DNA from: Acridotheres tristis
Lineage: Eukaryota > Chordata > Aves > Passeriformes > Sturnidae
Direction: 5' to 3'
Length of the DNA: 64,000 nucleotides
Assembly (NCBI GenBank): GCA_037013685.1
Contig: CM072886.1
Coordinates: 30,387,080-30,451,079 of the forward strand
Part shown: piece by piece, positions 10,243-22,235 of the stretch
How the letters are laid out: each line of letters starts with the position of its first letter
Numbering within the stretch: the first letter of the stretch is position 1
Notes under the pieces: model-generated
The model's database searches: none
Seen by the model: the letters and a program-made list of their open reading frames with translations, nothing else
What the model was told of the DNA's origin: nothing
Program-made: the position numbers and the translations under genes

Positions 10243-13200
10243 CATGGTAATCCTTCAGTTTTTCCCCAAAGATATGAACACCCTGCCTAAATGCCTCACA
10301 GCCCTCATGCCCTACACAAGCATATCCTCAAATGAACTCTTTCCAGTAAGTATGCTCTTTTCAGCATTTCATCTTTGCATGTTTTCCAGGTTCTCACTTC
10401 AGTCTCCTCCGTGCTCTTAAGCATTACTGTATATTACAAAGTCAGACATGTTAAATGATTTTTCTTTTAACTAAATCTCTGTCATTCAGTCCATGTACAG
10501 CCAATTTTCTTCATGAGCTGGTAATGGGTACTTCAAATGCTTGCTCCTCCACCCTTGAGCAAGTTTCTTCGTAGTGTATTTTCCTCATGTAAAGTTTACA
10601 GTCCCTCAGTGGCTGTTGTGCAGTCCCAGCATTAAGAACTAAATTTTCTAGTTTTAGGGGAATTATATTTCTCCAATTTCCTTCCAGCTTGTCATGACTA
10701 CTTTACCCATCACATCCTTATAATGGTCTCCTCTTTCTATAGTCTTGTCAGGATTTAGCTGGCTCCCCATTTTCTATGGAATTTAGTAGTACAGTAATTT
10801 CATGCTTCAACCAGAATTAAAGTCAAACATCAGCAGAGTAGGTGTCCTGCATTGCCACAGGCAATCTTGTCCATATTTTTATGATTTCTTTTAAATTACT
10901 GTGTTTCATTTCCAAATCCTCTTTCATTAGGACATATTAGCCTTTTTCTTGTGGTTTGTCTTGCTACTGACAGAACATATATTTTTATCTGTGAATCTGA
11001 GAGGAACTTGTGAAGCCCCATCAGAGCTCAGTTTTGGCCAGCTCTCATGGCTTTTCCTTTCAGGGCATAAATATACATCTCTTTACTTGAATGCCTAAAT
11101 CCCAGGGAAAAAAGATCTTTGTTTTTAGGGTTTATGGTTCTATGTTAAACTAATACTGACCCCAGATTTGTTGGGATTTTGGGTTTATTTTTCGTTGTTT
11201 GTTTTGTTTGATTCAGTGGGGAGTAGCTATCAAGGATTTCTAAGTTCTGTAGTGCAGAAAACATCTGTTTCTTCTGTTGGCAGGCTCTTACAGAGTTCCT
11301 CTTTCTGTATGAAACCTCCAGGCTTTTCTGATTTGGATGTCAGCCATATCTTCTTGAGCACTCAGCTGACTTTTAAGGATGCATCTATATTAGTAAAATT
11401 ATGAAGGGCATTTTGTGGTCCTGAGGACTAGTAGCATGAAAAGGCTGATATCCATATGACTTAGCTTTTCCTGTGCTCTGCTCACAAAGTGATGGTGGTG
11501 GCATAGAGCTGGTTGGGGCTAATTCCTGGTCTGTGCAGCACCTCACTCCTGCTTAGTTTCATATGGAAGAAACTATGAGAGAGATAACACTTAAATAAGA
11601 TGGGCCCTGTCAGACCTGTGGCCAAGTATGTGACAAGGTGCTCTTTAGTTTTCGGTCTTGCTCTGTTCAAAGCACTTAGTGAACCTAGAGGACTTGCATA
11701 TTTGAGATGAGCAGGAGGAGGCTGAGCCAAGAAATGTCTGCACATCTGTAGTGAGAGTGACGTGTGAGGCTCAAATGGGCATTTGAGAAAACAGGGGGTT
11801 TGTGTTCTTAGGAGTGGTGAATTCTACATGGAAGTTGATACTGATTTCATAAGATAATAGTTTGGTTTTTTTCCACAATGATTGTCTTCATTACTCCATT
11901 GCATGTGTTTAAATCTCAAAAATCCTCAAAGAAAGGGATGTGTCTACCTTCAAGAACTTTTACTACATTTTTCTATTTCTAATGAAATACCGTCACTGTA
12001 ATATTTATATCCTGGTTGTCTTGCAAGACATTCTCAATTTTTTTACATGGAGAATTTCATGTTCTTTGGGTTTTTCCCTCTGTCAAATTAAACTGTAATG
12101 TATAGCTTCGACAAAAGATAAATGTTTTCAAAATAAGACCTTCTTGCTTATGCAAAGATTGTTCAAAATGTAGTCAGTAATAATTACTCAATTTTCCTCA
12201 CAGCTCTCTTGCTAGCAGATCACATGGCATCTTCATTATTCTGTGTGCAAAGCAAGCAGTGCAGAAGGTCCTTTGTAGTATAGGGAATTCACTGGGGAGA
12301 ATGCAAATGAACCCTGAAAACATGTCATTTCAAATCTCTGCCTGGTGTGAATTTACTGAACTTCACTAAAGCTAAAGGAGAAAGAAGGGTTATGCTGTGG
12401 TCAGGATTTGGTTGCATTCTTTTTATTACTACCTTTTCAAGTATATGCTGTATCCTATATTTGTGTTTGCAGAAAGTGATTAACAAATAGATAGTGATCT
12501 AATCAGTGTATTATATTATATCCATAGCTGTGCTGGAATTTCCTGCCTAACAATACAGCATAATAAAAATCTCTTAGCTATGTTTTTAAGGAAAAATAAT
12601 GGAAATTATTAATAGTATGTCACAGTTTGATCTCTAGGAACAGATATTCCAAGAAGTAATTTATTAAATGATTGAGAAATTGTTCTTTTATGCTTCATTC
12701 TGTCATAATAATCTACAAAGTTTTTGTGTAAGTAACTCATTTTACCTATCACTACATTTTTATTGGATTTGATAATTTCTCTTCATTTCTAGAATTCAGT
12801 TTTGCAGAAATCATCTACTTTCTCTCTTCTTGGCCTTCGTAACAGTTTAATTCAGTTGTTACCTACTACTTTGTAAGCCTGTACTTGTAAAATTGTACTT
12901 ATTTGAATACATCTGCAAAGGGCAAAGAAAGAACAGAGGAGTGCTGAGTATAACTTAGTAAATCTAGAGTTCAGATGCTAGAGTAAGGCTTAAAGTAAAC
13001 AATCCTAAAAGCCCAATATTGCCTTCTCAGGGATTTGCAGTTCATATAAACTAATGCAGCTCCTTATATATGCAAGGAATTCTTCTAAATCACGCCAAAT
13101 TACAAATTACATTGGATAAGGAAAGCATCCTCTCCCCTAAAGTTCAATGTAGGATTGATATAAATAGTAATCATCCCATACAAACAATTTTTCAATATTT

Positions 13201-15283
13201 GGGGAGATTAAAATATTACTTAGGATATAAGACTAAAGAAAACATTAAATTCTGATTTTTTTTTTTTTCTGGCAAATGGCCCGAGACTTTGATTTGAGCT
13301 CTTCTTGCAGTCCAGTACTTAGAGAGTTAAGTCCAAATATGAGCAATATGAGGAGCGTAGGAGGGTGCAGAAGGTGAAACTTCAATCAAGTCTGTGTATG
13401 GTTTGCAGCTTTGGAGGTGTGATACATTCAGTTTGGCACCACTGCGATAGCAAGGGCACTTGTGAGCAGCACATCACAGCAGGGACAGATCTCTCCAGGC
13501 TCTCCATTGCTGCTGCTGCCATAGCAGGGATGGTGTGCAGGTCTGAGAAAGTGGCCACTAGAGAAATAAAGAAGAGAAAATTAGATGCCCTGGGCTTCAA
13601 CATTGCTCACTGCAAGTCTTGGTATTACAACTGAGCATAAAATGTTTTCAGAAAATGATGTGATGTGAGAGAGAAATATCTAATTGAAGGATACACAGTG
13701 TAACCAAGAACCAAATTCAGAAAACTCAACAATGTTCAAGAGTTGTGAAATAGACTTAGCAGATTCTTCCCCTGCATTTTTTTCTCTCTGATTCAGAGTT
13801 TTGTGGTCGAGACCATTTATTCTTGTATCTTTTTTATTATTTCTTCTGTGTGTGTCCGTCTTTATCATCAGCAGTAAATTCCAAGATCTTTCTGTGTCTT
13901 TGTACCATTTCAGTATAATTTTCACCACTTGGGTGGAATTCTACATGAGCCCTTTCTGCCATTTCCCTCTTCAAGCATTCAAAGTAGATTATTTCTTCTG
14001 TACCTTAAGCCAACTTGCTGATTGACCCATCTTTGTAACATTCCTGGATATTCTTTATTTAACTTAGTTCTACTATCTAGGTTATTTGCATAAATTTCTG
14101 TCTTGGGTTTTCTAGTGCAGAGATGTATTTTTAGAATAGATGAGATAGTGGCATTTCTTTTCCATCTTCCATTTTCTTTCCAGATGCCATTGAACAGTTT
14201 TCCATTGTTACTATCTCCTCATCATTTTATCTCTTCTATCTGACTGCTTTAAAACTCAGTGAAGTGTTGAGCCAGGTCAACTTCTTCCTCTCATTGCTTC
14301 TTTTTTACTTCTTTTCTATCAATTTTCTGCTCTTCTTCCTTTTTTGTCCAGTTTTCTCATATAGGAATGTCAATCCTCAATTAGCCTAAAGGAAGAATAA
14401 ACTTGTCACTTCCCTGGCATGCCTGACTGGGCTCTTTCCTGGCTCTTGTGGCTGTTGGACAAGTTAGAAACTCTTCTGAAATCTTTTGGATGTTTTCTAT
14501 TGGAAATAACAACATCAGTAACATATGCTTTGAGAGGCCCTGTACAATAAAAATAGTTTCTTTAGTAAGAAGTGTAGAGGAGAGACTCCATTCCCATCTT
14601 AACATCCTGATGTCTGTCATTTTAACAATTAACCAAGAGTGTATACAACGGCCAAAGCATTTGCTAACTGCAGTAAGCAGGTTCACAAAATCAGCTGAGG
14701 ACAAGAATAATCCTTCCTTCTCAAATGCAAGCTGCTTTGTGCAGAGCTGGTGATATCAACCCAGTCACAGTTTTATTTTCCTTTGAATATTTTGGCCTAA
14801 CCTTTTTGTACATCTCTTTCTACTTTTATTAAGAATGATCCCTTAAAATTCCCATGCAAGCTAAGATCCAAATCTTCTTTTCTTCCTACTCTTTCAGAGG
14901 GGTTGCACTGCACATAAACAGGCTTGAATAGATTTAGAAACCAGTAGCAGGATTTCTGTCACCATGACCAGGTGAATGTGCACCTTCTGGCTGTCTGCAT
15001 GCCAGCCAGTCCCTGTGCCTTATCTTCTAAAGTTATCAAACTGAGTAACTGATACCGACGTGGAGAGAGTGGAAGGAAGCTGCAAAATGCCATGTTTGTA
15101 CAAGGGAAAATGAGCAAATTTGCCCAAGGTTGCTGACAAAGTTTATTAGCTGCCAGATTTGGCTTGCAGCCTCGGCTGGGTACTGGCTGGTGCTGGACCA
15201 CGGTTCACTGCACGCCTCTCTCTGAAGGTCTCAACTTACCCTGTGATTCTTTTCTCTCACTGTTCCCTCCCTCCTCTCTGCAG

Positions 15284-15444
15284 ATTGTCCCGTGGTTCTG
15301 TCCCTTCAGTGCCATGCTGTGAGTATGGGCCAGGAATTTCCCAGCCATAATTACTGCCCTTCTAACGATTGGCTTCATGAGTGGCCATGGGAAGCCCTTC
15401 CCTCCAGCAGCAGGAGGTTCTTTGAGGAAGCTGAGGGGGTCGAG
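15284..15444 (+). pseudogene. DNAH11: Dynein exon remnant 7 (AAA4 end), stop and frameshift
   Basis: Acceptor CTCCTCTCTGCAG is strong. The first frame resembles IILCFSPVG..LRVRARKFPAI: it reads IVPWFCPF, then TGA at 15320-15322 where the family has Arg, then VWARNFPAII. One base is missing near 15353 (AAC to AC), after which the next frame gives NDWLHEWPWEALPSSSRRFF and EEAEGVE, matching IDWFHAWPQEAL..SRRF.EE..GIE. The donor GAG|GTACAG is usable. The stop is what deamination of a CGA codon would give. Confidence 0.92.
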
Positions 15445-16439
15445 GTACAGTCCCATCAGTTTGCTAAGAAAGCAATGGAGATCACTGGAAGATCTGTAAC
15501 TGAATAAGCTGGGAAAAAACAACACATTTTTTACTCCTTGCTGCATACTTATTGCCTTTGGTGTTGTTCAAGTTCACCACTGCTAAAAATTGAATTTTAA
15601 TGGTATGTCACTGCCTGATTCCTTCAGGAGATTTCAGAGAGCTGTCTAGCCCGGGCAGAGAAGTGAGGGAAAGAGAAGCACATAATTCATAACACTGTCT
15701 TTGCAGAATCCTTCAAGTCAAGACTTTTTAGGCTCTTACAGATACAGAGTTTATTTAGCCCTTTCCAATGCAGGTAAATATATCCACTAGAGCTGTAGCA
15801 AGTAAGGCTGAAGCATTGCTGTGCACAGTCCAGGTGAACCAAAGAGTTCTTCATCTATTCAGCAATTAGACAGGCAGAAATTTCCACTGGAAATGTAATC
15901 CATGGAACCACATGGCAAATACATTTAGCATTTTAATATCTGGGCAATTATTCCCTTCTTGTTGCTGGTTGATGCAGAATGTGATGTGTTTGTTTCCAGA
16001 AAAAAACAAACAAACAAACCACATGCATTAGTGAGTTTCTCTTCGGGGGAAAGGAATATTCTCATATTCTTGTAAGAGTTTTGGCAAGCTGCCTCTGATG
16101 TCCTTCCTAGCATGGGATAACTTCCCATGCAGCAACTTCCATGCTGACAATGAGACTGGTGGAGTTATTAATGTAGATTGGAAAAACGCTTATTCTCCTC
16201 TAAAAATTTCCATTGAAGAAGTTTCATTCTGGAGTGCTGTTATATTTGGGGCCATTTATTTGCATGGGGCGGTTTTAATCAGGTAAGACTGAGGATTTCA
16301 GGAATTCCCAAGGAAGTGCCGTCTGGCTTTAGTTGAGTGTAGCACCAGGCAGCTCAGCATTTGCAGTGTTTACCCTCCGTCCAGACCCGTACAAAATACA
16401 TCAGCAGCCGTGAAATGAAGGTGAAGGAGAGGGCAGGGG

Positions 16440-16462
16440 TGTGTGTGTGTGTGTGTGTGTGG
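16440..16462. repeat. (GT)n microsatellite
   Basis: An uninterrupted GT dinucleotide run lies directly to the left of the CpG island. Confidence 0.95.
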
Positions 16463-16469
16463 TTGTGGT

Positions 16470-16624
16470 TCCTGGGAGCGGCGGGCGCTCGCCGTGCCCG
16501 GGGCCGTGCGGGGCTGCGGGACCCGCCCGCTCCCGGCTCCCCGGCTGCCGCTCCGGCGGAGCACGGATGCCTCCTGTAGGACTGCGGGAGGGAGAGATGG
16601 CTGCGAGCGAACCTGGCGTTTGAA
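16470..16624. promoter_or_regulatory. Short CpG island inside an intron of the pseudogene
   Basis: About 20 CpG dinucleotides occur in roughly 150 bases (GAGCGGCGGGCGCTCGCCG and onward), in a window that is otherwise AT-rich and CpG-poor. A GT repeat adjoins it on the left. No open frame I recognise starts here. It may be a promoter of a non-coding transcript, an old promoter, or a GC-rich fragment of other origin. The island is seen directly; promoter function is only inferred. Confidence 0.5.
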
Positions 16625-19600
16625 TGTTCCATCAGATGCTCCTGCTTTATTTTAACAGACTTACAGTGTCATCAGGATAGTTTTTTGTTGTCTTTACTTG
16701 TTGTCTGGTGAGCTGGGGGCGATATCCAATTGCATTAATTTTTAGTGTGATACCAACTTCTTAATTGAAAGAAACAGATATGATTGCATGGAGAAAAGAG
16801 ATTTTTTTTTTTTAACATTATGCTCCTCAATGATTCTTTTCCTTTTAGATAATTAATAAAGATTTCTCTGATCTTAGCAACTGTTAATAAGTTTCTTTTT
16901 GCACATTGGTGTTAACTGCTCCTGGTAAGTATCTTTCTTGTTTGGTTCCCAGCAAGTGAAATAAATGTCAACTAATAAAATAACATGGCATTTTATTGAC
17001 AGGAAATTAAGGGGTTTGTGTCATCAATGTACGTAAAGCAGTACTGGGTGCATGAGTCATGTGCAGCCGATGGGAAGACCAAAAAACAAGGAGCAGAATG
17101 CAGAAAATAATAGGATGAGGCAGGGGAAAGGTTTTTAAGTGATGGGGAAAGGGTATTCAGAGTGAAGGCAGTGAAATAACAGAGAAGCTGTCTCAGTGTT
17201 ATGGGTGGGGAGAGAAGGGAAGACAGGAAGAGAAAGCAAAACTGAACCAGAATGGTAGGAGAGGTGTAAAGCAAAGGGTCTGAGAAGAAGTAAGAGGAAA
17301 GTCAAGGGAGAATGACCAAGTTAGGAAAGGGAGGGGCAAGAGGACAATTGCGGAGATGTGTTAGGGTATCAAAAGGATGAGAGGGGCTGGGTGGAAAAGG
17401 ACCACCCTGAAGAAGAGGGAATCTTAGAGTCTGCCATCCCCCCTCCATCGAAGATTTATAGGAGGTGGTGTCCTCTCCTCTCTAGTGCCTGGTGTGTTAA
17501 TGTGTCGCTTTGCTTGCTCCATTTTAGATCAGGAAAGTCCTTTGTTTGTTCTTAGCACAGAAATCTTGTTAGTGAGTGCTCACCTGTGTCTGGCTCGTGC
17601 AGTTCCTTATCATTGATCGTAAGGCCTGCTACTGAGTGATTATTTTGGCATAATTGACGCTTAACTCCTAATTGGCTTTTTCACGCTTTCAAAAAGTTGA
17701 GCAGTAGTAGTTGATAAAGGATTTTTTGTCTAATGCTGTATAACACTACAGATTACTTTTAGTTAGCATAGCTTGAAGTTCAGCTAATGTGTTTTTTTCT
17801 CTTAAAAGTTCAATACAAATACGGCATCATATTTATATTGCTTTATTAAAAACGGAAAAAAAAATCTGAGTTTAAATGGTGAAGGAAAACCGTAAAAAGC
17901 TCCCAGTGATTATGGAAACTGAGAAGAAAATTTTGGGGGGTTTAGTTTGGGGGTTTCTTTTCTCTGTTTGTTTTCACAATTACCCTTCTGGAAGATACGG
18001 TTTATCCAGGCGGAGAGGTGGGTCAGGTTGAGCTCAGCAGGGAGCTGCATGGTCAGTGTGTTCTATGAAAAGTGCTGCTGTGAATATCCCTTTTACCCTG
18101 TGTAAAAGTATCTGAATAGAAAGAACAGTGATCCCCCCTAATCGTGGTGCCTCTTGGAAGCAGGCATTGCAAGACTCTTTTCACCTGGAAGGACATTGGC
18201 CAAAATGTGGGTTAAAGACAAGAAACAGTGAGTTCAGGGCATTTGAAGGGAAATGGAAAGAATCAGAAATTTAATCAATTCTGGTGTCTTTGATTTCTTG
18301 GGAGAGAGGAGAGGAAAAGAGCCCTCTTCTGTTTCAGTACTGAAATTGCTAAACTTCCTTTTAAAAGAGCACAGGAAACGAACAAGGTATAGCAGTTCTG
18401 AAATGCATGTACTGAGCTTCGTGAACTTACAAAGGTGCTTTTATACCTCATTTGATATAAGACACGATCTACAGTATTTTAAAATAATCTCTGTCCAAAT
18501 TCAGCATGACAGGCACCCCCTTTTCTTACTTTCATCTGGTGCCATATATCACTCAGTGCAGAATAAAAGGATCAGGATTCTTTAATTCACCTCTTTGAAA
18601 ATAGCAACTATGATCTTCAAGTATTTTATTGTTGCTGTCTCTTATGCTGCTTTTCTGCTGCTTAGCACCAAACAGCACACACTGTTAAGCATACCAAGGA
18701 TAAATTCGTTATGCTCTTAGTTCATCATACTCCAAGTTATTTTACAATATTCAGTGTGGTAAAGAAGCCACCTGGAGTAATATTTTGCTTTCTCTCCTTG
18801 CCTCTTAAACTTTTCCTTGTCCACCCACTCAAGCTTTCCAGTTACCTTTTCCTTCTAGCAAACACTGACTTGGCTTTTTTTTCTCAGTTTTGATAGTTGC
18901 CTGCAACATGTGTTAATTTTCAGTGATAATGGTCTTTTTTATTCTTTGCTTGGCATGTTTCAGCTAGCTTAACCGAACTGCAAAGAATTAAGATTTATAT
19001 ATTTTATAGTAATGAGTATTTTACATCCTGAGAAAAGATAGAGGGAGGATGCAGGCAAAATTCCTGTATAAACTACTTGTAACTTGCCTTGGGGCGTTTT
19101 TCATGTTTAAAGTCAATCAGCCAAGGCCTAGAGCAGAGAGATTGTATAAGAATGAAGCTACTTCACCCTCATATTTTCTTTCAAAATATATATAGGTTTA
19201 ATGCTCAGTTGTCTTTAGCACTAATGAACAGTTTTGATTTGTACCAGCCTAATCTTCATTATTGGCTTCCAGCTACTTTATGTTTTCTAGTGAACGGCTG
19301 TTAAATCAGATTTTGTTACTGTATCAACTCTTTTTTGTTTGCTTTCCCTCCCCCCCATAAGGAAGGCTAAATTAGCAATAATAATTTCCTTTGCCTACAA
19401 CCCTGAATGGACATATATTGAAAAGTACAATGTAGTATTAAAAAAAAAAAAATCCTGGAGATAAATGAATGGCAGAATAAATAATTTATGCTAATGAAAT
19501 TACTGCAATTAGTAGTTCCACAATGACCCTTTTAAAAGCCACAGCTGTTAATGTCAGGAAGTGCTGTCACCGCTGACCTTATCATAAGAGAAAGTGACAA

Positions 19601-21976
19601 ATTGAAAATGCAGGGAAGACCAATCCTCAAAGAGGTCTGTTCGGGAACGATTAGTGTTTTCTGAAAACCAGTGTGAATTACAACCAGCTGCTCTCTGGCT
19701 CGGCGTGTCTCCCATGCTGTGCCATTTTGTTAAGCTCCATAACAATAGTTATTTTGCCCCATTGAGACAAGTTGTCTCGGGCCACTTCCAGCTCTACCGG
19801 AACCCACTCCGTCCCTCACTGATTTACAAATGAAACTGTTGTTAGAGGGCTTTTCAGGGCTGCTGAGTAGAGACCTCTCATAAGGATCATGTGTAAGGAG
19901 GTTGTCTTTCACTGGGAAGAGCTGTACTGCAGGGTGCGTATGTGTCACAAACAATGAAAAAAAAAGGGAGAAAAGGGCTGAAATACATTTCAGTTGGAAG
20001 CTAAATGCTGCTCAAATCTGCATAAAATGTCTATTCCTGCTGACTAGCCTTGCTTTTACAAACGATTTTTTAGAAGATGAATTTATGCTACTTTGCTTCC
20101 GCTAATGATGTTCTGGTTTTTCCTATTTGTAAAGCAATTTGCCTCTGCTTTCCCTAAATGCAAATCATTCTTTATTTAGTTCTTGTTTTGTTTCTGTTTT
20201 TCTGATCATAGGTGAAATAAGTATTCTTCTAAACTAGCTCTGAAAAGGCACAAGAAATAATTAGGTTTTTCTACTGAGAAAAATGGCAAGTCTTTCTGCA
20301 TCAACCTGATTGTAATATTAATGATGTAGGCTTAAAACATTTGACTGCATCAACAGCCACTCATGAGCAATTTTCCCAAAGTTCCCTGAGCATTATTGAC
20401 AATGCTTTGGTAAATTATGTGTGACTTTCCTAAGAGTTGGTGTAGCTCATTTAATTCATATTAATTGATTTTTAGGCTTCCCTTGATTAATTGAACTGGG
20501 TTCGTCTTGTACAGAATGCAATAAATAATCATTAAAATGAGGGAGATGTGACTCCACAAATGATAAAATTTAAGTGTGCTAGAAGTCATAGAGGACAAAA
20601 TGAAAGTTAGTTACAGTGATGGAGTTAAATGGGTTTTCTTAGTTTCCCTTTTAATTTTCCATACAGTACTCTTGCTTAGACATGTATATGAATTTATTCT
20701 ATTAATATATGTGGATAGGATCCTTTAAAATGAACAAAAATTAATTCTGGAGATTTCCTATTTCTGTTTATCCTGGGAAAGCTAATTCAATGGACTGGAG
20801 TGGTATCTTGTATTTGCTCATTCAGTTTTCAAAAAAGGACCTTTGAACTTTGATCCTGAAACCCTCTTCTTGCTGTCAGAGGTAAATAAAGACAGGCATT
20901 TTATCTCTGCATTTTGCTCAGAAACACATGACTTAATGACCATCTGGAGCTGTTTTAAATGTGCCTGGCCTGTTTTGATTTTCATGTAGCATGTGAAGAG
21001 AAATTTCCGCTCTCCAGCTGTATTTTGGTCTCTGTGATGAGAGAGAAACCCCACGTGGTGCTGTGTGGGACCCAGCACAGGGCCACAACAGTGCTCTGGG
21101 CTCCCTTCTGCAGTGTGCTGAGATTTGCTTGCAGCTGGAGTTATAGTTGGTGGTTTTGGTGCCTGGCTGGCACATCGGGAAGAGCCTCCAGTGCCACAGC
21201 TTGGAGTGAATCTGAACTCCATGAAGTCATAGCTACTTCTCTGGTTAATACCCCTTGAAGCTGATAGAAGGTAATTTTAGCACAGAAATGTTGCTGATTT
21301 TCTGACATTTTATGGCGTCTGGAGGCTCAGCTTTTGGGAGCACTCCACAGATCTAAATTCTGCCCTTGTGAGTTTGATAGCCTGTCTTTCAGAAGCAGAG
21401 ATAAGCAGGGATGGTACAACACTGGAAACTTAAATTGCGGTGTCCAGTTCTGTTCAAACTGAAGTTGGTGGCCAAAATGCACTTCACTCCAAACAGTAAT
21501 TTGGTGATATATGAAGTTTGTGAGGACCAGTGTGATTGGAGAAACCACTCTACTGTGTTTCTTTAACACAGAGATTTCCCTTCGACAAGAGTTCCAGAGG
21601 TGAAGTAGAAAATTCATAGAATATTGATTCTGCATAGCAGTATAGTGAACTGGTTTAATCTCTTTTCCTAGCTTTTAGGAGTGTTTATCAAAAAATATTA
21701 AAGTATATTGCAGCACTGAGGTTCTGTGGTGATGAAGGCTTGATGAATGCCAGTGCAAAATTAATTAATTTATATGCAAAACAATTGAGGAAGGCTCATT
21801 TTCTTTAATGTTTTTTACATGCTGACAACATTATATTTCGGGTAGATTGAAGAAGAGTTTTGTGCGTGAGCCATCCTGAGAAACACACATGGATATACTG
21901 AACTTATATAGATCTGCTTAATTTTGGAAACATTTCTTTGTGTTTCCATTTGTTCTATTTCCTTGGGTATGTACAG

Positions 21977-22235
21977 CCACTCATGCAGGACTCCATGGTT
22001 TATGGGGATTTCCTGGCTTCTGCCCACACCAGTGTGAATGTCCTGAGTGCCAAGTACAACCATAAAAAGAGGCAATACAATTACACCACTCAAAACAGTT
22101 TTCTGGAACAAGTCATGCTTTATAATATCCTCCTAGACAAAAAAAAAAAGCAAGAGGCTGTCATAACACATGGAGCACTTGGTAAATGGCATGCAGAAGC
22201 TTTCTTCAGAAAGAAGGAAGGCAGCAGCTTTCCAG
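21977..22235 (+). pseudogene. DNAH11: Dynein exon remnant 8 (base of stalk, CC1 start), frameshift after A11
   Basis: The exon opens with PLMQDSM and continues SAHTSVN, NYTTQNSFLEQVMLY and LLDKKKKQE, matching ...HVHTTVN..., HNYTTPKSFLEQISLF and LLKKKQNE of DNAH11. After an 11-A run at 22139-22149 the frame must shift: the continuation HLVNGMQKL corresponds to RLVNGIQKL. The segment before the donor (CAG|GTAAAC) is about five codons longer than I expect. A longer open frame through this region continues in the wrong phase and is not a gene. Confidence 0.93.

Larger units (their letters stand above)
7814..15283 (+). other. Long intron remnant 6-7
   Basis: About 7.5 kb with low-complexity tracts at 9145-9210 and 10196-10242. 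Open frames at 13365-13634, 14381-14753 and 14959-15201 were examined and show no family I know. No further exon is expected between these two remnants. Confidence 0.6.
15445..21976 (+). other. Long intron remnant 7-8
   Basis: About 6.5 kb with the GT repeat and CpG island near 16.45-16.62 kb. The stretch 19450-19760, with AACAAT- and TAAT-containing motifs, looks less like random intron and could be a regulatory block, but this is unproven. Confidence 0.5.

Noticed and set aside
13365..13640. Overlapping open frames on both strands, considered as a processed pseudogene
   Set aside because: No known protein could be recognised and there is no tail or duplication at the edges.
20818..21222. 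Minus-strand open frames of 134 and 80 codons
   Set aside because: Overlapping frames in intron with no recognised product.
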